This document shows, one piece after another, positions 22,166 through 29,357 of a stretch of DNA of 64,000 nt. Within the stretch, counting starts at the first letter, position 1. Every line of letters begins with the position of its first letter. The translations under genes were made by a program, and so were the position numbers. The DNA lies in NCBI RefSeq assembly GCF_003429105.1, contig NZ_QVTD01000003.1:1364001-1428000 (forward strand), in the 5' to 3' direction. Source of the DNA: Peribacillus glennii (GTDB lineage: Bacteria; Bacillota; Bacilli; Bacillales; DSM-1321). The notes beneath the pieces are model-generated. The model had not been told where the DNA came from and did not search any database. It was given only the letters and a program-made list of their open reading frames with translations.

Positions 22166-22777
22166 CTATCTTAACATCATTTGCAATGCTTTTTTGATAT
22201 ATTGTTCTGTCGTAAGTTCCTCATTTTTCAGTGTCTTGGCCACTTTCTGGACTTCTTTATCTGAATAGCCCAGCGCCTTCAATGCCTGGACCGCTTCGTC
22301 CAGCTCTTCTGAATAACCGCCCATACCTGATAAAGCTTTGCCATCATTGAACAGGTTAGGGAAATAGTCAGGGACTATATTCTCTAGCTTACCTTTCAAG
22401 TCAAGAATCATTTGCCGCGCCGTCTTTTTCCCCACACCAGGAAATTTCACGAGGAACGACTCATCCTCATTTTCAATAGCCTGCACCACCTGGTCGACCT
22501 TTCCTGAAGCAAGGATGGCAAGCGCCCCTTTTGGGCCGATCCCTGTCACATTCAGCAGCTTCGTAAATAAAGCCTTTTCTTCACGCGTCCCAAAACCATA
22601 TAAAGCAAAAATATCTTCACGTACATGGTGATAGGTAAAAATTTGAACCTCGCTCTTCAGCTTTGCAGAAAAAATAAAAGGATTGGGCGTCATCACCTGG
22701 TACCCGATTCCCCCATTCTCCACAACTATGTATTCCGGCCCTACGTATTCTACGGCCCCTTTAATATAATCAAACAA
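22166..22777 (-). CDS. ruvA: Holliday junction DNA-binding protein RuvA
   Basis: RuvA binds four-way junctions and loads RuvB. The protein has an N-terminal OB domain ([20 protein letters not shown]), two helix-hairpin-helix motifs ([16 protein letters not shown] and [13 protein letters not shown]) and a C-terminal RuvB-contact domain. I choose a TTG start at 22777, preceded by AGGGAGCGAAGGAAT, which gives 203 residues, close to B. subtilis (201); the frame extends about 70 bp further to an ATG with no site. Confidence 0.95.
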   Translation of the reverse strand: MFDYIKGAVEYVGPEYIVVENGGIGYQVMTPNPFIFSAKLKSEVQIFTYHHVREDIFALYGFGTREEKALFTKLLNVTGIGPKGALAILASGKVDQVVQAIENEDESFLVKFPGVGKKTARQMILDLKGKLENIVPDYFPNLFNDGKALSGMGGYSEELDEAVQALKALGYSDKEVQKVAKTLKNEELTTEQYIKKALQMMLR

Positions 22778-22868
22778 ATTCCTTCGCTCCCTGATTTTGC
22801 TGTACCATTCATTGTAGCACATAAAGCGATGATAGTAGAATGAAAACATCGAATTCCGGGGTCATTCC

Positions 22869-22916
22869 GGGGTCAGTCTCCCACTACTCGAACGCATTAC
22901 CGCACCGGGGGACAGA
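22869..22916 (-). repeat. Dispersed GC-rich repeat, single copy
   Basis: Read on the minus strand this element runs GTCCCCCGGTGCGGTAATGC ... GGGAGACTGACCCC. It matches two tandem copies at 28636-28720 in the other orientation. The shared core is GTAATGCG, with flanking GGGGGACTGAC-like ends that could pair. It sits between ruvA and bofC and resembles intergenic REP-like elements seen across Bacillus. Confidence 0.65.
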
Positions 22917-22923
22917 CCTCCAA

Positions 22924-22953
22924 ATAAAAAACGGAACAACAGAGTGTCCCGTT
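22924..22953 (-). terminator. Terminator of bofC
   Basis: On the minus strand, directly after the bofC stop, AACGGGACA and TGTTCCGTT pair (one G-U) around CTCTGT and are followed by TTTTATTT. Confidence 0.75.
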
Positions 22954-22955
22954 TC

Positions 22956-23483
22956 TTATTTTTCAGTTTCAGGAAGTGAGTATGGCTTATACGCCTCTAT
23001 GACTTGTTCATATCTGTTTTTGTTCAGAATCGGAATGCCCTTCAGCAGTTCCCTCTGTTTATACGTCTCCAGCTTGCCAATATCAATCTGGAAAAAAGAA
23101 TGGATGATATGTGAATCTTCCGGTTTCCCATTAAAAATGGATAGGGTACCGTCTTGTGTTATTCCAAAAAAACCATTGGCTTTAAGCAAGGGAGAAATGT
23201 CATTTTCCTTTTTTTGAAAGATGACCCGCTCCTCATTTTGGTCGATGAGTTGCCAGTCGCGATAGCTTGCCCAAAAGTCCTCCATCGCAAGTATCTTCAC
23301 CGTAAGTGTTTCTTCACTCATCTCGCCGTCCATGTACACCCTCTGTAGAATGACCTGTCGTTCCATTGGCCCGGTAACCTCCTGCGGATTTTCTCGATTT
23401 TCTGCAGAGGCTGTTGCCGTGACGAAAATGGATGACAAAGCCACACTGATTAATATGGTTAAAAAAGCTAGCCGGCCTTTCAT
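22956..23483 (-). CDS. bofC: Intercompartmental sigma-K checkpoint protein BofC
   Basis: BofC is a forespore protein secreted into the intermembrane space; it restrains the SpoIVB protease and so delays sigma-K activation in the mother cell. The 175-residue protein has a signal peptide (cleavage likely after TATASA) and matches BofC in blocks such as VYMDGEMSEE, MEDFWASYRDW, DISPLLKANG, SFFQIDIGKLE and LLKGIPI. I choose the ATG at 23483 after GAGGTGATGGGA; earlier in-frame ATGs exist. Location near ruvA matches B. subtilis. Its pathway partners spoIVFA and spoIVFB are also in this window. Confidence 0.9.
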   Translation of the reverse strand: MKGRLAFLTILISVALSSIFVTATASAENRENPQEVTGPMERQVILQRVYMDGEMSEETLTVKILAMEDFWASYRDWQLIDQNEERVIFQKKENDISPLLKANGFFGITQDGTLSIFNGKPEDSHIIHSFFQIDIGKLETYKQRELLKGIPILNKNRYEQVIEAYKPYSLPETEK

Positions 23484-23635
23484 TCCCATCACCTCTTTCA
23501 TAAGGTGTAGTTCTATTTTTTTAGTTTGGACGTTTTTTGCGGTTTTAACCATTTTTTTAGACTAGAAATGAATCGACGTAGAATCCTGGATAAATAACTT
23601 CCGTTTACACAACCTTAAATGAGGAGGTGAACGAA

Positions 23636-23860
23636 ATGCAAAATCAAAATAATAATCAGCAAGGCGCAGCAAAAAACGTGGCAAACACAATTAAAAATGG
23701 CGCCGATGTTGCCTTTGATGCTGCCCAAAACGCATTAAAAGCAACTGAAGACGTGGCTATGACTGCAGTTGATGCAACCGCTAATGTAGTCAACAATGCC
23801 ACAAACAGTGTCAGAAACATGATGGGTAATGGTAATAAACAAAATGAAAATAACCAATAA
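23636..23860 (+). CDS. Small Asn/Ala-rich helical protein, unknown function
   Basis: A 74-residue protein (from MQNQNNNQQGAAKN) with a strong site, GAGGAGGTGAACGAA, before its ATG and a clear terminator after it. Polar Asn/Gln-rich ends flank an alanine-rich core with a recurring pattern (VANTIKNGADVAFDAAQNAL, then VAMTAVDATANVVNNATNSV). This suggests an extended amphipathic helix of the kind seen in LEA-like or small spore proteins. There is no signal peptide. I do not recognise the family. Its place next to bofC and coat genes makes a sporulation role possible but unproven. Confidence 0.75.
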   Translation: MQNQNNNQQGAAKNVANTIKNGADVAFDAAQNALKATEDVAMTAVDATANVVNNATNSVRNMMGNGNKQNENNQ

Positions 23861-23876
23861 ACGCTGCATCCCAATA

Positions 23877-23915
23877 AAATACACCTGCCCTTTCCTGAAA
23901 GGGGCAGGTGTATTT
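23877..23915 (+). terminator. Terminator after the small helical protein
   Basis: AAATACACCTGCCC and GGGCAGGTGTATTT form a 14-bp stem. It ends in a short T-run and is followed by CGG; it could work from both sides. Confidence 0.7.
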
Positions 23916-23918
23916 CGG

Positions 23919-24084
23919 TTACTCAAGTAAAGTTGAAAGACAAAGGTCATCCTTATCACTGGAATAGTAGCCGGTCGAATTGGCTCCTCCATTTTGGATA
24001 ACGGTATCTCCTTCGGCAGCACAACCGGAAAGTCCGGCCGCCAAAACCGTACACAGAGGAACTAGCGAAACAAGTTTTCTCAGT
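23919..24084 (-). pseudogene. Possible frameshifted small lipoprotein
   Basis: On the minus strand AGGGGGG precedes a CTG codon at 24084 that opens LRKLVSLV. One base out of phase the sequence continues PLCTVLAAGLSGCAAEGDTV and ends ...DKDDLCLSTLLE-stop at 23919. Joined, the parts give a short lipoprotein with basic N-terminus, hydrophobic core and lipobox LSGC. An extra T in the TTT near 24057 would explain the shift, and the CTG start is also abnormal. It may be a dead gene, a sequence error or chance. Confidence 0.35.
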
Positions 24085-24172
24085 CCAAAATCCCCCCTTA
24101 TCTACTTCATAAGCAGTCATAACGCACTGCTCCTCATAATAAAGGGTTTTTTTACCTGTAAGATGGCTAAAA

Positions 24173-25162
24173 TTATCCGGTTAGCCGATGCACCATCCAG
24201 GCTAATGTACGGTTAAAAGCAATACGTTCCGGAAAGCTTTCTACTGTCATTTTCCAAACAGAATGGAACTGGGGGTGGCTGCCCATCCTGTTTTCTCTTA
24301 AAAGCCGGTTCCATTCCCTGAAAATATCGGTTGGAAACGCAAGGCCATATAAAAAAGCCACATTCGTTAATAATGGCTTCAATTGGTCATATTCCCCCAA
24401 GCGGTTCATGCTGTAGTTGATTGAAGGTAAAATTCTGTTGGCATATTGCAAATAATCGATTACAGCAGGAGCAATTGCGGCCAAGTCAAAATCGATGAGG
24501 CAAAGCTCCCGGTCATTTCTGCGGAGGAAATTATGATGGGCGACATCACCATGAATGATGGCGATCTCTTCTTTCTGGATTAGATCTTCAAACTTCCTCA
24601 TTCCGTTCAAGGACCATGATGCCCAAGAAATCCATTCCAATAACAGATCCTCAGAAATAGTCCGGCTGATTTGCGGCAACATACTCTTGAATACCAGCAA
24701 TCTTTCTTCCCACTTTTTCAGTTGGTTAAAGGTGGATACTTCTAAAGAAGAATCATGAGCAATCCGTTTAGTGGCTTGATGGAATTGTGAAAGCAGCCTA
24801 AGCCCTTCCTGTCGGTTTTCATGGTTGAAAAAATGAAATTTTTCGGGATGTGGTTTGATATATTCGATCAAGCCGTAGAAACAGCCATCATATTCAAACG
24901 GTGGAATCGAACTATAGAATTCGTAGGTTGCCGAAAAACCGGCGTACTTTAAAAGGGAAGTAAGTTTATGCTGGAAGTGCCATTTTTTTCGGTCGGCGAA
25001 CTTTTTTACGATCAGTTTTTGGCCGTTATTCAGATGCAGCAAAAAAACTTGGTTCCGGATTCTTTCTATTTTCTTTGCAAATAGCTTGTGGCTTTCTATA
25101 TAAGAGAGGAGACATGCGAAAAAATCACTGTCTCCTTTGTATTTATATTTCACTGCTTTCAT
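24173..25162 (-). CDS. CotS/YutH-like spore-coat phosphotransferase-fold protein
   Basis: The protein has the fold of aminoglycoside phosphotransferases, as do the Bacillus spore-coat proteins CotS, YutH, YsxE and CotI. Recognisable are an ATP-binding N-lobe (NGQKLIVKKFADRKKWHFQH), the catalytic loop IIHGDVAHHNFLRR and the metal-binding LCLIDFDLAAIAPAVID. The start is uncertain: I use the ATG at 25162, inside the 3' end of safA, giving 329 residues. The AAAGGAG just downstream of it precedes no usable in-frame start. The frame stays open far upstream but that part is the safA tail. Overlap with safA suggests co-expression in the mother cell. Substrate unknown. Confidence 0.82.
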   Translation of the reverse strand: MKAVKYKYKGDSDFFACLLSYIESHKLFAKKIERIRNQVFLLHLNNGQKLIVKKFADRKKWHFQHKLTSLLKYAGFSATYEFYSSIPPFEYDGCFYGLIEYIKPHPEKFHFFNHENRQEGLRLLSQFHQATKRIAHDSSLEVSTFNQLKKWEERLLVFKSMLPQISRTISEDLLLEWISWASWSLNGMRKFEDLIQKEEIAIIHGDVAHHNFLRRNDRELCLIDFDLAAIAPAVIDYLQYANRILPSINYSMNRLGEYDQLKPLLTNVAFLYGLAFPTDIFREWNRLLRENRMGSHPQFHSVWKMTVESFPERIAFNRTLAWMVHRLTG

Positions 25163-27878
25163 CGGCGTATTCTGGAATGTCGAATGGCTGCTGCATTTGG
25201 TTCCATTCGTATGGCGCTGGTTCACCGGCATAGAAAAACGGCTGTACGGCCTGAGTATGACTATGGCGTTGAGCACCAAATGGGGTAATGTACTGTGACG
25301 GAACCGCCGCCTGATCAAAGCTTTCTCCTTGCCATTGCTGTTTCGCTGTTTCAAATGGCTTAATGAATGGAGGGACAAATTGCTGTTGGTTCAACAATTG
25401 CTCGGCTCCGTTATGAAGTTGTTGGCCCCTTTGCCAGTTCGGTGGGAACTGCTGCTGACCGGGCATGGACTTGTGTCCCAGGTTTAATTGCTGCCTGCCT
25501 TGCATCGGCTGGAACCCAGGGCTAAACTGCTGGTCAAAAGTGTCCTGGAAATCGGGAGAAAACGGTTGCTGGCCTGTCATATCATTGAATTGCGTTGTGA
25601 ATTGCTGCTGACCCGGCATTTCCTCGAACCCTGGACCAGATTGCTGCTGACCCGACGTTTCCTCGAACCCTGGTCCAAATTGCTGTTGACCCGGCATTCC
25701 CTGGAACCCTGCACCAAATGGCTGCTGACCTGGCATTCCCTGGAACCCTGGGCCAAATTGCTGCTGACCCGGCATTCCCTGGAACCCTGCACCAAATGGC
25801 TGCTGACCTGGCATTCCCTGGAATCCTGCACCAAATTGCTGCTGACCCGGCATTCCCTGGAACCCTGGTCCAGATTGCTGCTGACCCGGCATTCCCTGGA
25901 ACCCTGCACCAAATGGTTGCTGACCCGGCATTCCCTGGAACCCTGCACCAAATGGCTGCTGACCCGGCATTCCTTGGAACCCTGGACCAGATTGCTGCTG
26001 ACCCGGCGTTTCCTCGAACCCTGGGCCAAATTGCTGCTGACCCGGCATTTCCTGGTACCCTGGGCCAAATTGCTGCTGACCTGGCATTTCCTGGTACCCT
26101 GTTCCAAATTGCTGACCTGGAATTCCCTGGAAACCTGGACCAGATTGCTGCTGACCTGGCATTTCCTGGTACCCTGGGCCAAATTGCTGCTGACCCGGCG
26201 TTTCCTGGTACCCTGATCCAAATTGCTGACCCGGCATTTCCTGGTACCCTGATCCAAATTGCTGCTGACCCGGCATTTCCTGGTACCCTGGACCAAATTG
26301 CTGCTGATCCGGCATTTCCTGGTACCCTGGTTCAAATTGCTGCTGACCCGGCGTTTCCTGGTACCCTGTTGCAAATTGCTGCTGACCTGGCATTTCCTGG
26401 TACCCTGGGCCAAATTGATGCTGATCCGGCATTTCCTGGTACCCTGGGCCAAATTGCTGCTGACCTGCTGCATGGTGGCTTAATGATTGAAACTGTTGCT
26501 TAGCAATGGATTTCTTCCCGGGCCCCCCGCATCCACAATCTTTTGCTTGTGCCAAGGTCGGGAGCTGTGATTGATGGTACGGATATGGAGGGTTTCCAAA
26601 ATTGCTCATAAAAAAGCTTGAAGATTCTATGGACGATTCACTTCCTTGTTGGAACCCAGGTGTTGTGTACATTTGGCCAATTTCCGCCTGCGGTCCGGGA
26701 AAAAAACCAGACGAACCAGGCTGTGAAAAATTATTCCCAAAAGCAGGCATCGCTGTTTCAGGCATGGTCTGACCCTGATATCCCGGGAAATCCATATGTT
26801 GTGGATTCATTCCACCATAGGGATAAGGCTGTTGTGTTTCCATTGGTGAATAAAGCCCTTGCCCGTAAGGAGGGTGATCTTGTACGCCTAGAATCCCAGT
26901 TTGCATCTGAAAATCCAGCATTTCCGATGATTCTAACATGCTTGGATTCTCTTCATTATCAAAAAATTGGTTATATGGCTGCATGGGAGCACTCTGGGCC
27001 TGTGGAAAAGCCCATGGATAATAAGGCAGGCAAGATTCCGCACCAGGCATGATCGGTGTTACCGGGATGCATTCCGGTCCGGCTGGCTGGAAATCATGTA
27101 TAGGCTGCACATCCTTTGCAGGTTTGAAATCCATTGCAGGCTGTACATCCTTTGCTGGCTTGAAATCCAATGCAGGCTGTACACCCTTAGGGCTTATGTC
27201 TTTCATGGCAATCGGCTCCACTTTTTTTGGCTGCTTTGGAAGCGGCGGCGGTGATGGGGGCTTTTGCACAGACACATTTGCCATATTGACCGTAAAATAA
27301 TTATTGATATCAATATCCGGCATCACGGGCTGAGGCACAGGCTTTTCTTTGACAATCTCCTTAATGATCGGTTTTTCTTTAATAATTTCTTGAACAATGG
27401 GCTTCTCTTTTATTATTTCTTTAACAATTGGTTTCTCTTTTATTATTTCTTTAACAATTGGTTTCTCTTTTATTATTTCTTTGACGATTGGTTGTTCTTT
27501 TGGTGCAGGCTGTTCTTTGGCCGCTGGGGGTTGGGGCGCCATTGGCTGTTCCATTTGTTTCATGGGCTGAAGCGGCTGCTGGATCGGTGGCTGTTCCTTT
27601 TGCTGTTGCGGTTGTTGTATGGATGGCTGTTCTTTCAATGGCTGTGCAGGCTGCCCGATAGGTGCTTCTTTTACTCCATATCCTGGCTGGTTACCGGGTG
27701 CGATCATTTCTTTTTTTACGCTGCCTGATGAGCCCGGTATTTTAATTTTCATGCCTGGCATGATCATATCCGGGTTGCTAAGCTGGGAATTCATTTGCTT
27801 TAGCTCTTCGAAACTTACGCCGTACTTCTTTGAGAGCTTCCAAAGCGTATCCCCTTTTTGGACAATATGAATTTTCAC
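25143..27878 (-). CDS. safA: Spore coat morphogenetic protein SafA, expanded repeat form
   Basis: SafA directs inner-coat assembly at the cortex/coat border. The GTG start at 27878 follows AGGAGGGG. Residues 1-50 are a LysM domain (KIHIVQKGDTLWKLSKKYGV, then NPDMIMPGMKIKIP) almost identical in style to B. subtilis SafA. A Pro/Gln linker follows, then about five PIVKEIIKEK-type units. A SafA-like central region comes next (around residue 280, with CLPYYPWAFPQAQ), then about 25 tandem 13-residue units of the form GQQQFGPGYQEMP. At 911 residues it is more than twice the B. subtilis length (387), almost all from the repeats. The glutamine-rich repeats could serve as transglutaminase cross-linking sites; that is inference. 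Confidence 0.9.
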   Translation of the reverse strand: MKIHIVQKGDTLWKLSKKYGVSFEELKQMNSQLSNPDMIMPGMKIKIPGSSGSVKKEMIAPGNQPGYGVKEAPIGQPAQPLKEQPSIQQPQQQKEQPPIQQPLQPMKQMEQPMAPQPPAAKEQPAPKEQPIVKEIIKEKPIVKEIIKEKPIVKEIIKEKPIVQEIIKEKPIIKEIVKEKPVPQPVMPDIDINNYFTVNMANVSVQKPPSPPPLPKQPKKVEPIAMKDISPKGVQPALDFKPAKDVQPAMDFKPAKDVQPIHDFQPAGPECIPVTPIMPGAESCLPYYPWAFPQAQSAPMQPYNQFFDNEENPSMLESSEMLDFQMQTGILGVQDHPPYGQGLYSPMETQQPYPYGGMNPQHMDFPGYQGQTMPETAMPAFGNNFSQPGSSGFFPGPQAEIGQMYTTPGFQQGSESSIESSSFFMSNFGNPPYPYHQSQLPTLAQAKDCGCGGPGKKSIAKQQFQSLSHHAAGQQQFGPGYQEMPDQHQFGPGYQEMPGQQQFATGYQETPGQQQFEPGYQEMPDQQQFGPGYQEMPGQQQFGSGYQEMPGQQFGSGYQETPGQQQFGPGYQEMPGQQQSGPGFQGIPGQQFGTGYQEMPGQQQFGPGYQEMPGQQQFGPGFEETPGQQQSGPGFQGMPGQQPFGAGFQGMPGQQPFGAGFQGMPGQQQSGPGFQGMPGQQQFGAGFQGMPGQQPFGAGFQGMPGQQQFGPGFQGMPGQQPFGAGFQGMPGQQQFGPGFEETSGQQQSGPGFEEMPGQQQFTTQFNDMTGQQPFSPDFQDTFDQQFSPGFQPMQGRQQLNLGHKSMPGQQQFPPNWQRGQQLHNGAEQLLNQQQFVPPFIKPFETAKQQWQGESFDQAAVPSQYITPFGAQRHSHTQAVQPFFYAGEPAPYEWNQMQQPFDIPEYADESSEI
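25480..26466 (-). repeat. Tandem 39-bp repeats within safA
   Basis: About 25 units of 39 bp (a few of 36 bp) encode the 13-residue motif QQQFGPGYQEMPG and variants (QQPFGAGFQGMPG, QQQSGPGFEEMPG). Two subfamilies, YQEMP on the N-terminal side and FQGMP on the C-terminal side, show local duplication. Because the unit is a multiple of three, several other frames on both strands are also open here; I regard these as by-products. Confidence 0.95.
27343..27505 (-). repeat. Tandem 30-bp repeats (KEIIKEKPIV) within safA
   Basis: About five near-identical 30-bp units encode KEIIKEKPIV, giving a strongly alternating Lys/Glu stretch likely to form a charged helix or extended spacer between the LysM domain and the rest of SafA. 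Confidence 0.85.
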
Positions 27879-28015
27879 GCTGTAAATCCCCTCCTATGCA
27901 TATGTCCTTATATCCTATGAAGCGTTGGGCAAATTGCTATCATTTTCAAGAAAACTTATGCTTGAAAGGATATATTTATGATTGACGGGTACAGAAAAAC
28001 CTGCTGGGTTTAGCA

Positions 28016-28041
28016 CAAAAAAGGAGGGAAATCCCTCCTTC
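28016..28041 (-). terminator. Terminator downstream of the nadA remnant
   Basis: On the minus strand AAGGAGGGA and TCCCTCCTT pair around TT and are followed by TTTTTTG. It once ended the nadBCA operon. Confidence 0.75.
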
Positions 28042-28097
28042 ATCAAGGCGCAGGTGCTTTTCCTTTCAATTACATTCTCCTCTTGATTACTAGTATA

Positions 28098-28463
28098 TTA
28101 AGCTCTTTCAAGCATTCTTTCCAAAGCAAGAAAGGCATTCTCCGCTGCCTCTTTTTCTACCTTGATAGGATTGATGATTTTCCCAGTTTGAATGGATTCA
28201 AGCGACCATAATAGATGAGGCAAATCGATTCGGTTCATTGCCAGGCAGGGGCACATATTTTCATTCAATGAAATGATTTTTTTATCCGGATGCAACGCAA
28301 TCAAACGCTTTACCAGGTTGCTCTCCGTTCCGATAGCCCACTGTGTCCCTGAAGCTGCTTGATCAAGCGTGTTGATGATATAAGAAGTGGAACCGGCAAA
28401 ATCACACAACCCTAAGACCTCCCGAGTGCACTCAGGATGAACAAGAATGCTCGCGCGATTGGG
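28098..28463 (-). pseudogene. nadA: nadA 3' remnant (quinolinate synthase)
   Basis: Only the C-terminal third of quinolinate synthase NadA remains. In one frame it reads [20 protein letters not shown], then [20 protein letters not shown], then [20 protein letters not shown] to a stop at 28098. Two of the cysteine positions that hold the [4Fe-4S] cluster in NadA are present (HPEC and CPCLAM). The 5' two-thirds, including the start, are missing, and the sequence joins a nifS tail on the opposite strand at about 28464. No nadB or nadC lies in the window. The fragment cannot make an active enzyme. Confidence 0.88.
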
Positions 28464-28652
28464 AGACAGGATCCCTCCAAAACTTTGACTGCAATTGGAA
28501 AAAGTGACAAAGCCGGAAAAGGGCTTATCCGGATTTCACTTGGAAAAGACACAACCCAATCTGACATAAATGGACTGGCCTGTACAATTTTCAAGATTGT
28601 GAAAGAGGGAATATGGCATCAGAATTCCAGGGGCTGTCCCCCAGCCCTGTAA
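28464..28652 (+). pseudogene. nifS 3' remnant (cysteine desulfurase)
   Basis: On the plus strand, starting near the nadA breakpoint, the frame reads [20 protein letters not shown], then [20 protein letters not shown], and ends near KIVKE before entering the repeat. This matches the C-terminus of the NifS-type desulfurase that in B. subtilis is encoded divergently from nadB and supplies sulfur for the NadA cluster. The N-terminal 85% (PLP lysine, catalytic cysteine) is absent. An ATG at 28437 opens the frame but lies in the junction and nadA region. Confidence 0.75.
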
Positions 28653-28720
28653 TGCGGTAAAATATCGGGGGACTGACCCCCGGCACGGTAATGCGGTGCA
28701 GCAGCGGGGGACTGACTCCT
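28636..28720 (+). repeat. Two tandem copies of the dispersed GC-rich repeat
   Basis: Copies at about 28636-28681 and 28675-28720 share the pattern GTCCCCCAGCCCTGTAATGC ... CGGGGGACTGACCCC, overlapping by a few bases. Each has ends able to pair. A third copy lies at 22869-22916 in the opposite orientation. They sit between the nifS remnant and the niaR pseudogene. Confidence 0.7.
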
Positions 28721-28761
28721 AAATGTGGACCGTCAAATGTGAGACTATAAGGAGAGCTGAG

Positions 28762-29299
28762 ATGTCAGGAAAGAAAAAGTTGTTAGGAGAGGATCGGCTG
28801 GCTAAGCTTTTGGATATATTGCAGAAGAGTGATACGCCTGTGACAGGAACTGAGCTGGCGCGGATTGCCAATGTAAGCCGCCAGGTGATCTCGTCAGTGA
28901 TATAACGCTGCTCAAAGCTAAGAATGAACCTATCGTTACTACCGCACAGGGTTATATGTACTTTCTCAATCCAAATACACACCACCGCTTTGAAAGGATT
29001 GTAGCTTGCCTGCATTCACTGACAAGGATTGAAGAAGAATTGAATATACTAGTAGACCTCGGCGTCACCGAAAAAATGTAAAAATCGAGCACCCTGTATA
29101 CGGTGATTTGACGGCTTCAATCATGGTCAGCAACCGTAAAGAAGTCAGGAAATTCCTCGGCAAGATCAGAGAAACCAATGCTGCCTTCCTGTCTGAGCTC
29201 ACAGACGGCATACATCTTCACACATTGATTGCCTCTTCTAAACAGGTGCTGGACGAAGCAGAGGCTGCTTTGGCGAATGCTTACTTACCGGTTCAGTAG
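28762..29299 (+). pseudogene. niaR: niaR/yrxA, frameshifted NAD-biosynthesis repressor
   Basis: NiaR (YrxA) represses nadBCA-nifS and niacin uptake when nicotinate is present. The start ATG (after AAGGAGAGCTGAG) opens a good N-terminal winged helix (LAKLLDILQKSDTPVTGTEL, then ARIANVSRQVI). The frame then breaks near 28890, where two extra bases (a TC duplication) lead to a stop at TAA 28902-28904. The next frame gives SDITLLKAKNEPIVTTAQGY through VACLHSLTRIEEELNILVDL, breaks again near 29072 (one base missing), and the third gives VKIEHPVYGDLTASIMVSNR with the C-terminal 3H-domain histidines (DGIHLHTL) to TAG at 29299. Two independent frameshifts make a pseudogene likely. Confidence 0.88.
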
Positions 29300-29322
29300 C
29301 AGCGGGTGTTGATGCCATTTAA

Positions 29323-29352
29323 CAAGCAGAAGCTGTATATGGCTTCTGCTTG
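29323..29352. terminator. Bidirectional terminator between niaR and pheA
   Basis: CAAGCAGAAGC and GCTTCTGCTTG pair around TGTATATG. The plus strand continues TTTATTTA. The pheA stop lies a few bases beyond, so it can serve both converging genes. Confidence 0.75.
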
Positions 29353-29357
29353 TTTAT

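Noticed and set aside
25488-26503. Several long open frames on both strands overlapping the safA repeats
   Set aside because: They arise because the repeat unit is mostly 39 bp, so any frame free of stops in one unit stays open. Their proteins are monotonous copies and have no ribosome binding sites.
28412-28594. Minus-strand 60-codon frame at the nadA-nifS junction
   Set aside because: It is antisense to the nifS remnant and overlaps the junction; composition gives no family.
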